A DNA stretch of 64,000 nucleotides, from assembly GCA_030950365.1 (NCBI GenBank), contig JAUZRQ010000013.1, positions 1-64,000 of the forward strand, in the 5' to 3' direction. Made by a program: the position numbers and the translations under genes. Shown in pieces: positions 17,879 to 26,289 of the stretch. This DNA is from Candidatus Zhuqueibacterota bacterium. GTDB taxonomy: Bacteria; Zhuqueibacterota; Zhuqueibacteria; Zhuqueibacterales; Geothermadaptataceae. How positions within the stretch are numbered: the first letter of the stretch is position 1; every line of letters begins with the position of its first letter. The notes below the pieces were generated by a model. That model had not been told where the DNA came from. It saw only the letters and a list, made by a program, of their open reading frames with translations, and searched no databases.

Positions 17879-18642
17879 TTCTTAATCCCTTTCTCCTGAA
17901 GAATTTTGATGATCTTTTCAGCGATTTCTTCGGGCGACCCTTCCAGCATTTCCGCGCCAGCGCCTTTTTCCGGCTTAAACATGCGGCGGATGCTGGAGCC
18001 GATGTTGGCTTCGGTATCGTTCGCTTCCACTTCTTCGATTTCGGCCTGGCGCATCACCTGGCGCACGCGGCTCACCGGCGCATAGCGCGGCGTTTGCCGG
18101 GCGGCCTGCACACCAAATACGGCAGGCAGGTCCACTTCAAATTCCGCCATCACACCGCCGGCGTATTCTTTTTGCACCGTCACGGCGCCGTTGCTGGGCG
18201 CAACGCCGCTGACCACGCTCACGTGCGGCACATCCAGATAATTGGCCAGCAGCACGCCGAGCTGGCCGTCGCGATCATCGGCAGCCTGCACACCGGTCAG
18301 AATCAGATCATACTCCATTCCCGAAAGCACGCTGGCCAAGGCCTTTGCCAGCACATGGTTCGGCGTACCCGGCGGCAGATCGTTGGTGATCTTCACCGCA
18401 CGATCGGCGCCTTTGGCAATGGCCGTATACAGCACCTTGTCGGTGTCATCGCCCTCGAAAGCGATCACCGTCACGGTACCGCCGTGCTCTTCCTTCAGCA
18501 GCAGCGCTTCTTCCAGCGCATGTTCATCGAATTCATTCAGCTTGTAACTGAGATAGTCCCGGTCCAGATCGGTACCGTCGTCATTGATTTCCAGCTCCTC
18601 GACCAGATCGGGGACCTGCTTCACGGGCACAATAATGTTCAT
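17875..18642 (-). CDS. etfB: Electron transfer flavoprotein beta subunit
   Basis: A 255-residue EtfB beginning MNIIVPVKQVPD, with LNEFDEHALEEAL, the nucleotide-binding segment LILTGVQAADDRDGQLG and the C-terminal signature region EVDLPAVFGVQAARQTPRY. The last 40 residues are an acidic and lysine-rich tail with a helix ending EKGIKK. It overlaps etfA by four bases and follows the fused hdrC-hdrB gene by 50 bases with GGAG upstream, consistent with one transcript. Confidence 0.95.
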   Translation of the reverse strand: MNIIVPVKQVPDLVEELEINDDGTDLDRDYLSYKLNEFDEHALEEALLLKEEHGGTVTVIAFEGDDTDKVLYTAIAKGADRAVKITNDLPPGTPNHVLAKALASVLSGMEYDLILTGVQAADDRDGQLGVLLANYLDVPHVSVVSGVAPSNGAVTVQKEYAGGVMAEFEVDLPAVFGVQAARQTPRYAPVSRVRQVMRQAEIEEVEANDTEANIGSSIRRMFKPEKGAGAEMLEGSPEEIAEKIIKILQEKGIKK

Positions 18643-18692
18643 AGCCTGTTCATCTCCTTAAAAATGGGTTTCATGGACATCGGTTCGTTGTC

Positions 18693-19973
18693 TCAATTCG
18701 CGGCCATGGCCTCGACCACGAGCTCGATGATATCGCGCACCACCAGCTTGCCTTCGTTGCCGGTGGATTTGACCGCATCTTCAAACCGCGATACTTCGTA
18801 CGGACAGCATACCGCCAGCACCTCAGCGCCAACTTCCACGGCTTCACGCACGCGGCGTTCGGAAAGCCGCTCGCTCACGTGATCGGCCATGAAGCCATCC
18901 AACCACATGCCGCCACCACCGCCGCCGCAGCAATAGCTATTTTCCCGGCAGCGGAACATTTCGATCAGCTCCACGCCCGGCAGCGCCTGCAGAATCTGCC
19001 GCGGCGCCTCGAACTCACCATTATGGCGGCCAAGATAGCAAGGATCATGGAACGTCACCTTATAATCCAGCTTTTTCGTGAAGTTTAGCTTTTCCAACAT
19101 TGGCGCCAGGAAAGTGGTGTAATGCACCACATCGTATTTGCCGCCGTATTTTGGATATTCCTTCCGCAGAGCATTCAGCGCATGCGGATCGGTGACCAGA
19201 ATCTTTTTGAATTTATAGCGCTTCATGGTTTTGATGTTTTGCTCGGCGAATTCTTCGAACAGGCCGATTTCGCCGGCCAGCCGCTGGCTGTCACAGGTGC
19301 ATTTTTCTTCTACGCCGAGAATGCCGAAATCCACGCCCAGCTCATTCAGCACGCGTGCCAGCGCTTTGCTGGCATCGATGCCGCGTGGATGATAGCTTGG
19401 ATAACACTCGACAAACCATAACACCTCGGCCTGCTTTTTCTCTTTCATGATGGGCACTGGCACGCCGGCATCTTTAGTCCAGGCGGCGCGCTTCTTTGGT
19501 GACTCGCCAAGTGGATTGCCGTAATCGAAGGTATTCTCGAAAGCCTGCTGCAACTCTTCCGGTACGTAGCCTTCCAGCACCGCTTCCTGCCGCACGGCAG
19601 GCATGATCTGGATCATGTCCACCTCTTTCGGGCACACACGCAGGCAGTTCATGCAGGTGGTGCATTGCCACAGCAGCGGGCTCTGGAATAGATCCTCCCC
19701 CCATTGGACGCGGCGAAAAATTTTTCGTGGACCGTAATCCCCTACCAGATTGACCGGACATACCGGCACACACTGTCCGCACTGGTAGCAATAGCCCAGC
19801 GACTCGCCACCTTCCAGGGCTGTCACCTTGTCCAGCATCTCCGTGTTGTAATCCCAGATCACCCGTTGTTCGAACATGCGGTTCCAGTGGCCGGAAATAT
19901 CCATACCTTCTTGAACAACATGTTCCTTTTCGATGATTTGATCGGGATCGATGGAATGCTTATTTGAAGCCAT
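18693..19973 (-). CDS. Fused HdrC-HdrB (HdrD-like) subunit of the sHdr system
   Basis: A 426-residue soluble protein: N-terminal HdrC part with CYQCGQCVPVCPV and CTTCMNCLRVCPK, then an HdrB part with two CCG domains. The second CCG is intact (DPCYLGRHN and ENSYCCGGGGGG); the first is altered to EKCTCDSQ, so one noncubane cluster is likely. In the usual sHdr order (C1-B1-A-hyp-C2-B2) this gene occupies the C2-B2 place as a single fused gene. The ATG at 19973 has GGAG at proper spacing; the longer TTG start at 19979 is less likely. Its position beside etfBA suggests it passes electrons to Etf. It also resembles the soluble half of Emo (14383-16548). Confidence 0.83.
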   Translation of the reverse strand: MASNKHSIDPDQIIEKEHVVQEGMDISGHWNRMFEQRVIWDYNTEMLDKVTALEGGESLGYCYQCGQCVPVCPVNLVGDYGPRKIFRRVQWGEDLFQSPLLWQCTTCMNCLRVCPKEVDMIQIMPAVRQEAVLEGYVPEELQQAFENTFDYGNPLGESPKKRAAWTKDAGVPVPIMKEKKQAEVLWFVECYPSYHPRGIDASKALARVLNELGVDFGILGVEEKCTCDSQRLAGEIGLFEEFAEQNIKTMKRYKFKKILVTDPHALNALRKEYPKYGGKYDVVHYTTFLAPMLEKLNFTKKLDYKVTFHDPCYLGRHNGEFEAPRQILQALPGVELIEMFRCRENSYCCGGGGGGMWLDGFMADHVSERLSERRVREAVEVGAEVLAVCCPYEVSRFEDAVKSTGNEGKLVVRDIIELVVEAMAAN

Positions 19974-20025
19974 ATTCAATGCTCCTCGCGGTTAAACGTG
20001 GGTCTTTTTCAAATCCAATCATTGC

Positions 20026-20781
20026 TCAGACGGATGTGGGCTTGTCCTCTTCGCGGGTGCCCTGATACACCCCCAGAAGTCTCCGCGAAAACTCCGGCAA
20101 GTCAGGAACCACCTTATTAAACTCCTGAGTCATTCGCATACGTAGTACGGTGTACACATAGATCACATACACACAGCTCAAATACACATCCGTACCAAAA
20201 ATGCTCTTACGGATGGCCTGAAACGAGGCGGCACTACCAACTTCGTGTACAAATGCCACGGCTTCGCCAACACGCATGTAAATATCGCCAACGGTTTCGC
20301 CTTCCAAGTTAAAGGTAGAATATGTAACCAGAGGCAGCGCTCCAGTTTTCACCTTCGGGTCCCACATCCAGCGCGTCCATAGCCAATATTGCTCGGGATC
20401 GGCAAAATGCAAAATCTCGCTGGCCACATCACAGCGCAACCGGACATCCAGGCCGTCAAAGCGATCGACAAAGGTTTGAAAACGGGATTTGAGCGGCCCG
20501 GAGCCATATAGCAGCTCCCGGGTCCATGCTTTCAAATCCTGTATTGGATACGTCTCCATGATTTTATCTGCCCGACGGCGAACAGCAAAGATGCGACGCA
20601 AAAGCGAATAATAATTGGCCGCGGACATCCGCTCGATGCCCTCCGGGCTTAAATGCTGCTGAAACCAACCCGCTTTGCCCTCCACTTCTGAACAGATAGC
20701 TGCCAGCTCATCGGCTGCCACCTTGTCCAGCGTTTCACGCATAAATTCGCGAGCAGTTTCGGTATCAACGACCTGTCTCAT
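20026..20781 (-). CDS. Conserved sHdr-cluster 'Hyp' protein
   Basis: A 251-residue mostly helical protein with no cofactor motif. It contains a conserved-looking stretch EILHFADPEQYWLWTRWMWDP (about residues 124-144) and only a few cysteines (C30, C116 and one near residue 205). Its place, directly after hdrA and before the hdrC-hdrB fusion, is the same as the conserved hypothetical gene found between shdrA and shdrC2 in sHdr clusters, and the length fits. Its role in the complex is unknown; a structural subunit is the simplest idea. Confidence 0.75.
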   Translation of the reverse strand: MRQVVDTETAREFMRETLDKVAADELAAICSEVEGKAGWFQQHLSPEGIERMSAANYYSLLRRIFAVRRRADKIMETYPIQDLKAWTRELLYGSGPLKSRFQTFVDRFDGLDVRLRCDVASEILHFADPEQYWLWTRWMWDPKVKTGALPLVTYSTFNLEGETVGDIYMRVGEAVAFVHEVGSAASFQAIRKSIFGTDVYLSCVYVIYVYTVLRMRMTQEFNKVVPDLPEFSRRLLGVYQGTREEDKPTSV

Positions 20782-20828
20782 TGGGCATCACATTGCATTG
20801 TCGGTTGATGGAATGACCAGCTTTTTAC

Positions 20829-21887
20829 TCAGGCTGCTTGAGCTACTTTGCGTAACATCGATACCGCCTTCAGAGCGGCTGCACTGGCCGAGGAGATTGA
20901 ATCTTCCAGGTCGGCTGGGCCGGTGCACGCACCACAGGCGAACACGCCCTCCTTGCTGGTAGTCACCGTATTCAGGGCGCCACCAATGGTCTCGATGAAA
21001 TTATATTTATTGGTTTCCAGGCCGAAAACTTTGGCCATTTCTTTGGTGCCGGCGCTGGGCTCCATGCCGACCGACAGCACCACGATATCCATAGGCACTT
21101 CCATCGGTCGGCCAAAGGTCGCATCTTCTCCCCGGACAATGAGCTGATCACCTTTCTTCAGCACTTCGGTGGCAATGCCTTTAATATAGTTGACTTTGTA
21201 CTTTTCCTGCGCCGGCCAGTAAATTTCATTCTCCCAATAACCATACATACGCATGTCAATATAGAAGATAAACACCTTGCAATCCGGCACCTGCTGGCGC
21301 ACTTCGATGGCCTCCTTGGAGGCAATGCCGCAGCATACTTTGGAACAGTATTCATTGCCAATCTGCCGATCACGTGAACCGACACATTGAATAAAACATA
21401 ACCGTTTCGGTGGCTGCCCGTTAGAGGGCCGCACCACTTTGTGGGCCTTTAACATCTTTTCCAGGTCCACCAGGGTAATCACGTCATCGAATTCATAATA
21501 GCCATACTGCTGGGTTTCACGCCCCGGATCGAAATGCGTGAACCCCGTGGCGATGATAACGGCACCAGCTTTCACTTTTTCCACCCCTTTAGCATTTTTC
21601 AGCGTGACCTCAAAGTCGCCGACGCTACCAGAAGCGGCCGTTACAGTGGAATTCAAATGCAATTCAACATTGGGATGGTTCTGTACTGCATCGGCCATTT
21701 CTCGCATCGCTTCTTCAGCAGGGCGGAAGTCCGGCGTCAATGCAGCATAGTTTGCCTCATCCGGGGTTCCCCCCAACCGGTTGCGCTTTTCCACCAGGAT
21801 AGCCTTGTAGCCCAAGTCGGCGACCCCGCGAGCTGCCTCCAAACCGGCAGGCCCGCCGCCCACAATTAATACGGATTGTTCAGGCAT
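20829..21887 (-). CDS. hdrA: sHdrA flavoprotein subunit
   Basis: A 352-residue HdrA core: FAD-binding VLIVGGGPAGLEAARG at the N-terminus, ATGF segment, and the HdrA cluster motif CVGSRDRQIGNEYCSKVCC with GIASKEAI. The end GVFACGACTGPADLEDSISSASAAA is the second FAD motif. It lacks the extra ferredoxin domains of methanogen HdrA, which is typical of sHdrA. The start at 21887 (second ATG) has GGGAGG six bases upstream and overlaps hdrB1 by eight bases. As the flavin subunit it would receive electrons from oxidation of lipoyl-bound sulfur. Confidence 0.92.
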   Translation of the reverse strand: MPEQSVLIVGGGPAGLEAARGVADLGYKAILVEKRNRLGGTPDEANYAALTPDFRPAEEAMREMADAVQNHPNVELHLNSTVTAASGSVGDFEVTLKNAKGVEKVKAGAVIIATGFTHFDPGRETQQYGYYEFDDVITLVDLEKMLKAHKVVRPSNGQPPKRLCFIQCVGSRDRQIGNEYCSKVCCGIASKEAIEVRQQVPDCKVFIFYIDMRMYGYWENEIYWPAQEKYKVNYIKGIATEVLKKGDQLIVRGEDATFGRPMEVPMDIVVLSVGMEPSAGTKEMAKVFGLETNKYNFIETIGGALNTVTTSKEGVFACGACTGPADLEDSISSASAAALKAVSMLRKVAQAA

Positions 21888-23073
21888 CAACATCCTCCCA
21901 GGTTAAATATTGCTTTTCTCCACGCTTGATTTTTTCCACTTCGTCTTCGAATTCCTTCCAGGCTTTTTCCACATCTATACCGATTTTTTCCAACAACGGT
22001 TTGTTGTCGGTGTTGTGCCAATGCAACTGCAACACCTTGTAAGGGTGGGCTCCCATAGCCAGTGCCGCCATCTGCGAATCAGACATGACCGGCACACCCA
22101 CGTTCCGGCCATGCGCCTTGGCCGCAAACTGGCTTTGATCCAGCGTGGTCACGCAACCGGTATCGTGCGTCACCACCACATCCGGATCAGCTTCTTCTTT
22201 CATGACTTCGATTTTGCGCTGCGTGGCAAACGAACGTGAGAAATCGCGCGAGACCAGGATATGGCGAAATCCAAATCCACAGCAGTCGTACCAGGTTGAA
22301 TAATCGCGCACCTCCACACCAATGGCTTTTAGCGTGGCCGTAATAACGGCTGTACGCTGAGCACCATAAATTTCCGGGTCGTAAATCGCGTCTTCACGTA
22401 CCAGCTTATGGTAATGGCAGGCAGGATGCACGGTGGCCGCCACCATGCTCATATCACGCACCTGCAGTTCCGCAATCCGGTGCCGCATTGCATGCACCCA
22501 TTCACTATAATGCACGATTTCTTCGGGCATCACCAGTTTTTTACCCAACTTGGCAAGGATATCCCGCACCTGCCGGCGTAGTTCTGGACTATGGATCAGT
22601 TCCTGGCGGACTTCTTTATAATGCCCGAAACTGGTCCCACAATGGATAATCGGAAAATACCCGGTTTCGGCCGCAGCAGCAAAATTGCGCATGGCCACTG
22701 CCGCCTGCGCCGCCACGTTGGATGTGGCCGAAGCATAGTAATTCCATGCTGTACAAGAGGTCTGGTCGGTAGGATCCAGATAATCCAAGCCGAGCTTACG
22801 GTTAATCCAGAATATGGATGTGGAATATCCCGGGATATGCCCGCATTGGCCACAGCTTTTATGGTGCCAGGTAGTGTTAATGGGAATCTTTTTTTTGCGG
22901 CCAAACTTGGTTTCCACTTCGATATAGGGTTCAGGAACTCGCTGTACTTCCCATTCTCCTTCCTTTTCCAATTGGAAGATAATATCATGATAATCTTCCG
23001 TGGGGGCATCGGCCGGATTGACGTTGAATTGCCGTTCACTGGCCGGCTTAACTAACGTTTCAACCGGTATCAT
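21880..23073 (-). CDS. hdrB: sHdrB1 CCG-domain subunit
   Basis: A 397-residue HdrB-type protein. The N-terminal half has cysteines HKSCGQCGHIPG, QTSCTAWNYYAS and HCGTSFG; the C-terminal CCG domain has HPACHYHKLV, WYDCCGFGF and HDTGCVTTL. Such motifs bind a noncubane [4Fe-4S] pair in HdrB, the site of disulfide chemistry. In sHdr the substrate is thought to be sulfur bound to lipoyl-LbpA. It is about 100 residues longer than HdrB of methanogens, with an N-terminal extension of about 70 residues and an acidic C-terminal tail. A GGGAG site lies before the ATG. Confidence 0.9.
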   Translation of the reverse strand: MIPVETLVKPASERQFNVNPADAPTEDYHDIIFQLEKEGEWEVQRVPEPYIEVETKFGRKKKIPINTTWHHKSCGQCGHIPGYSTSIFWINRKLGLDYLDPTDQTSCTAWNYYASATSNVAAQAAVAMRNFAAAAETGYFPIIHCGTSFGHYKEVRQELIHSPELRRQVRDILAKLGKKLVMPEEIVHYSEWVHAMRHRIAELQVRDMSMVAATVHPACHYHKLVREDAIYDPEIYGAQRTAVITATLKAIGVEVRDYSTWYDCCGFGFRHILVSRDFSRSFATQRKIEVMKEEADPDVVVTHDTGCVTTLDQSQFAAKAHGRNVGVPVMSDSQMAALAMGAHPYKVLQLHWHNTDNKPLLEKIGIDVEKAWKEFEDEVEKIKRGEKQYLTWEDVDA

Positions 23074-23115
23074 AAAAAGGTCTCCCTTGTTTTACGTTCC
23101 AAACCAACGAGGTAT

Positions 23116-23820
23116 TTAATCGAAGGTGACGTCATAACCTTCTTCTTCCAGCCGTTCTTCCATCACGTCGGCCAGAATCATAAATAACCCTTCATCCACT
23201 TCCTTAATCATATCCATCACGCCTGTGTGGTGCCAAATAAGGTATAATTCGATAATGGTTTTATCGCTCACCTGCCAGCCGGTCTCGGTAGTATGCAGGG
23301 TTTCGGGGGGCAACGCTTTGCGCCAAAGGTCGAGATTGTCGGAGATTTCTTTAACATGAGGCCCCCAATCAGGGAAAGCGCTGGGTTGTAACATATCTGG
23401 AGATACCTGGGTGCCCGTACTCATAATTTTGTAAACAATGCGACCGTATCCTTCCAGGGCTTGCTGGGCGCTAGCCAGACCATTTTTGACCGCAACCTCC
23501 CGCATGACGGTAATAAGACCACCAGGAGAGTTTTGCCGTGGACACCGATCGCAGGAAAAACACTGCGAACAATCCCAGATGCTATCATTGAGGAAAATGT
23601 AAAATAGCTCCACGTCTTCACGGGCTACAGCCTGGGCAATCTTGCGCGGACTGAAATCATAAAATCGCGCCGATGGACACGCCGCTACACAGATGCCACA
23701 CTCATAGCATCCATAAAGGTATTCATCAAAGCGCATGTCCCGTTTCACTTCATTAAACAGGCGTTCCTTTTCTTCATAAGGAACCTCGGCATAACGGTTT
23801 TGGCTCAGGTCTAATGCCAC
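23116..23820 (-). CDS. hdrC: sHdrC1 iron-sulfur subunit
   Basis: A 234-residue protein with two [4Fe-4S] motifs, CYECGICVAACPS (residues 38-50) and CSQCFSCDRCPR (about 84-95), as in HdrC. The C-terminal half is helical and acidic. Translation starts at GTG (23820) with AAGGGAG seven bases ahead. It would relay electrons between HdrB1 and HdrA in the cytoplasmic complex. The gene begins after a 121-base AT-rich gap with a terminator-like hairpin, so the core hdr genes may have their own promoter. Confidence 0.92.
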   Translation of the reverse strand: MALDLSQNRYAEVPYEEKERLFNEVKRDMRFDEYLYGCYECGICVAACPSARFYDFSPRKIAQAVAREDVELFYIFLNDSIWDCSQCFSCDRCPRQNSPGGLITVMREVAVKNGLASAQQALEGYGRIVYKIMSTGTQVSPDMLQPSAFPDWGPHVKEISDNLDLWRKALPPETLHTTETGWQVSDKTIIELYLIWHHTGVMDMIKEVDEGLFMILADVMEERLEEEGYDVTFD

Positions 23821-23889
23821 GGGCCACTCCCTTTAGGTTTTATAATAATTATGTTTTTTATATATTTTAATATTATAATGTTTTTCGAT

Positions 23890-23925
23890 TTTTAAAAATA
23901 AGGCTACGAATACTACACCGTAGCC
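23890..23925 (-). terminator. Hairpin with T-rich tail between lbpA and hdrC1
   Basis: On the minus strand GGGCTACG and CGTAGCC (23919-23925 and 23902-23908) form a seven-base stem followed by TTATTTTT. It lies 17 bases after the lbpA stop. It may end most upstream transcripts or act as an attenuator setting lbpA above hdr expression. Confidence 0.7.
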
Positions 23926-23941
23926 CATTGTGTGGATTTTT

Positions 23942-24412
23942 TTAAGCTTCAAAACCTTCGACGTGCTCGCAGCCTTTAATATCGTCCGCTTCAATCTTCT
24001 TCTTATACGCCTCCACGGCCGCATCTCCAGTCACCAATGCCTTCAATTCTTCATCCAGGTTGGTGGGTTGCATCTTCACAATCCATCCCTTCCGATACGG
24101 GCTGCGATTGATGATCGTGGCATCCTTCTCGATTTCTTCATTCACTGCAATGATTTCACCAGAAATCGGCGATTTAACGGGGCCAACCCATTTGGCACTT
24201 TCTACCGTTGCCACGGGACGCCCCTTTTTACGACTGGTACCAACCGCCTTGGTCTTCGCGTGTAGCAAGGGCCCGGCCATATTCTGGGCGATATCCGTCA
24301 TCCCGATATTGACGGTGCCATCGTCGTTGAGTTGGACCCAGGTATGATCATCCACACTGTAGTATAAATCTGTCCGGATCACACATCCACGAATCTCTTG
24401 CGTATCTGCCAT
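23942..24412 (-). CDS. lbpA: Lipoate-binding protein LbpA of the sHdr system
   Basis: A 156-residue H-protein-like lipoyl carrier. The lipoyl lysine is K74 within TVESAKWVGPVKSPISG, a form typical of sHdr-linked LbpA rather than GcvH. The first 25 residues include RGCVIRTDLYYSVDDHTWV. A 30-residue helical tail follows the lipoyl domain. GGAGGAG precedes the ATG at 24412; an in-frame extension to 24436 is not needed. LbpA is proposed to hold sulfur intermediates on its dihydrolipoyl arm while sHdr oxidises them. It sits between the sulfur-transfer genes and hdrC1. Confidence 0.92.
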   Translation of the reverse strand: MADTQEIRGCVIRTDLYYSVDDHTWVQLNDDGTVNIGMTDIAQNMAGPLLHAKTKAVGTSRKKGRPVATVESAKWVGPVKSPISGEIIAVNEEIEKDATIINRSPYRKGWIVKMQPTNLDEELKALVTGDAAVEAYKKKIEADDIKGCEHVEGFEA

Positions 24413-24448
24413 TGTGTTTCTCCTCCACAAACTCAATGATCTTCAAAA

Positions 24449-24829
24449 TTAGAAATACATGACGTGATCGGATTCCAGCGCCAGATTGATGATGCTGGTC
24501 GCACCGAGGATTTCCACGCCATCGATCAAGTCATCCTGCGTCATATTCCACAAAGCCAAACTTTGCTGACACACACGCAATTTCACACCGGAGTCGATGG
24601 CCTGCTCCAGCATGGTTTTCAGGGTCACATCGCTGGTCGGGTCCAGTTTGATCTTTTCGGCTTCGCCTTTTTTCAACTGGTTGGTGCCGTTCATGGTAAA
24701 CCAGACCATCACATCCATTTCCATCGCTGCCGCTGCCATGGCGTAAAACAATGGCGAATAGGTTCTCGTGGGCGTTTCCACACCGTGCGTTTGAATCACC
24801 AGGATCTTTTTGCCTTCAAAATCGTCCAC
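24449..24829 (-). CDS. DsrE-family sulfur-transfer protein
   Basis: A 126-residue DsrE/F-fold protein starting at GTG with GGAG upstream. The conserved cysteine is C87 in GVKLRVCQQSLALWNMTQDDL, matching the active cysteine of DsrE-like sulfur carriers, and the C-terminus ATSIINLALESDHVMYF is typical of the family. It would take sulfane sulfur from TusA and hand it on toward LbpA, whose gene starts 37 bases downstream. No rhodanese gene was found in the island. Confidence 0.87.
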   Translation of the reverse strand: MDDFEGKKILVIQTHGVETPTRTYSPLFYAMAAAAMEMDVMVWFTMNGTNQLKKGEAEKIKLDPTSDVTLKTMLEQAIDSGVKLRVCQQSLALWNMTQDDLIDGVEILGATSIINLALESDHVMYF

Positions 24830-24889
24830 GTCTCCACTCCTCGTTGATAGGGTTGCTCGTTTTTCATTTATTTCGTGGGTTGCTTTTTC

Positions 24890-25147
24890 TCAACCAATTT
24901 CGCAGGGCCGGGAGGGATCGGAGTACACGATCAGGTAGCGCTTGCTCCAATCCCAGTCGTCCTGCTCCATCATCAATTCATGCAGCTCGTCTTTGTCGCT
25001 AGATTGCGCCAGCACGCGCAACCGAATTGGCGTGCCAGTAGCATTGGTCTCGAGAATTTCCAAAAGCAACCAGTCGCCCGCGGTTTCTTCATACAGCCGA
25101 CTGATTTCTTTAAGCCGAATCTCTCTGCCAACAAACGCGCTATCCAA
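24890..25147 (-). CDS. Small protein of unknown function in sulfur-transfer operon
   Basis: An 85-residue protein starting at TTG (25147), ten bases after the ligase stop; AAGGCGGA overlapping that stop is the only ribosome-site candidate. It is acidic, predicted alpha/beta, with a Trp- and Asp-rich stretch EQDDWDWSKRYLIVYSDP and one cysteine near the end (C82). No family was recognised. Tight spacing on both sides suggests it is real and co-expressed with the ligase, DsrE and lbpA genes. Confidence 0.6.
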   Translation of the reverse strand: MDSAFVGREIRLKEISRLYEETAGDWLLLEILETNATGTPIRLRVLAQSSDKDELHELMMEQDDWDWSKRYLIVYSDPSRPCEIG

Positions 25148-25156
25148 GGTTCAAAC

Positions 25157-26230
25157 CTATTCCGCCTTCTGCTGCAAACTCATGAGTACCGATACCCAAT
25201 CCTCGATTTCCACACCTGGCGTTTGTACATCGTGATCCTCATAAAATTGCCCCACCCGCTCGCGAATGGCATCGGGCTCAAGTCGCACATTCACCAGCGC
25301 TTTTTCCAGATCGGTAAACAGCCGGTGCGGATGGAAGGTGAAATCGCCGGACAGCGACAGGTCTTCGATGCGATCGTGATGCAACCGCGCCATGGCCCGC
25401 ACCAGCCCGCCACGCGCTTTCAGCATCGCCTCCATCACCCAAACATCCTGATGAATCTTTACCCCATCTCGCATCAGACCGCTTTTCTGGTATAGCCAGG
25501 ATTCAGACTGGAATTTTTCATCCAGGGTTTCGATCGTAGCAAGTTCATCCGGCGTGAGCTCTCCCTCCACGATCTCTTCGCCCAGCGCCTTTTCACATTC
25601 ACGCATGTAAACCGCCTTCACGTCTTCGCGGTCCGGCACCGTCTGCAGTTCCTTTTTCATGGTGGTCATGTATTCCTGCAGACTCTGAAACACCTTGTCC
25701 CGAAATTTTTCGGAAGGCACTTTCAATACCCGGGCCATGAGTTCGGTATTGAAATCGAACAGAAAGCTGCCTACCATCACTTCGGCCTGCCCTATGGCAG
25801 CCGCACCGGTACCTCCGATTTTCCTTCCGGAAACATGAATATCGTTGATGGGACGAAATTCGGCCTGAATGCCGAAAGCATGGTAGGTTTGCACGAGCGG
25901 GCGGGCATAAATTTGAAATCGTTTGTTGAGGTTCCAGGGAAGACGGTCTGGCGCCATGATCCACTGGGTGAACATTTGATTTTCATCCAGCAGCACCGCG
26001 CCACCACCAACTTCACGTCGTAGCACCGGGAGCCCCTTTTCACGGCAGAACGTCATATCCACCTCTTTATCCACCTCCTGATGAAAACCCACGCACACAT
26101 ATGGTTCCTTCGGATTCATCAGAAGAATGGTGTCCGGGGTGTGATCGGTTCTGGCATAGGCCACCCCATGATACACGGTTTGCGAACGCAGATACGATAC
26201 GGTGCCCAGGTCCACGAGCCGAATAGCCAT
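25157..26230 (-). CDS. Lipoate-protein ligase family protein next to lbpA
   Basis: A 357-residue ligase-fold protein. The lipoyl-AMP motif reads RREVGGGAVLLDE (residues 71-83) and the catalytic lysine is K137 in HVSGRKIGGTG. Residues from about 235 form a C-terminal domain like that of bipartite sLpl(AB). It lies two genes upstream of dsrE and lbpA, so LbpA is the likely target. It is closest in build to the Lys-to-Arg paralogue at 9084-10127 (both start with a similar IRLV-LG strand) and more distant from that at 12774-13898. Confidence 0.85.
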   Translation of the reverse strand: MAIRLVDLGTVSYLRSQTVYHGVAYARTDHTPDTILLMNPKEPYVCVGFHQEVDKEVDMTFCREKGLPVLRREVGGGAVLLDENQMFTQWIMAPDRLPWNLNKRFQIYARPLVQTYHAFGIQAEFRPINDIHVSGRKIGGTGAAAIGQAEVMVGSFLFDFNTELMARVLKVPSEKFRDKVFQSLQEYMTTMKKELQTVPDREDVKAVYMRECEKALGEEIVEGELTPDELATIETLDEKFQSESWLYQKSGLMRDGVKIHQDVWVMEAMLKARGGLVRAMARLHHDRIEDLSLSGDFTFHPHRLFTDLEKALVNVRLEPDAIRERVGQFYEDHDVQTPGVEIEDWVSVLMSLQQKAE

Positions 26231-26289
26231 CTTCCCTCCTCAAAAACAATCAAAATGCGGGTATTCAAAATCGATGATCATGAAATAGA

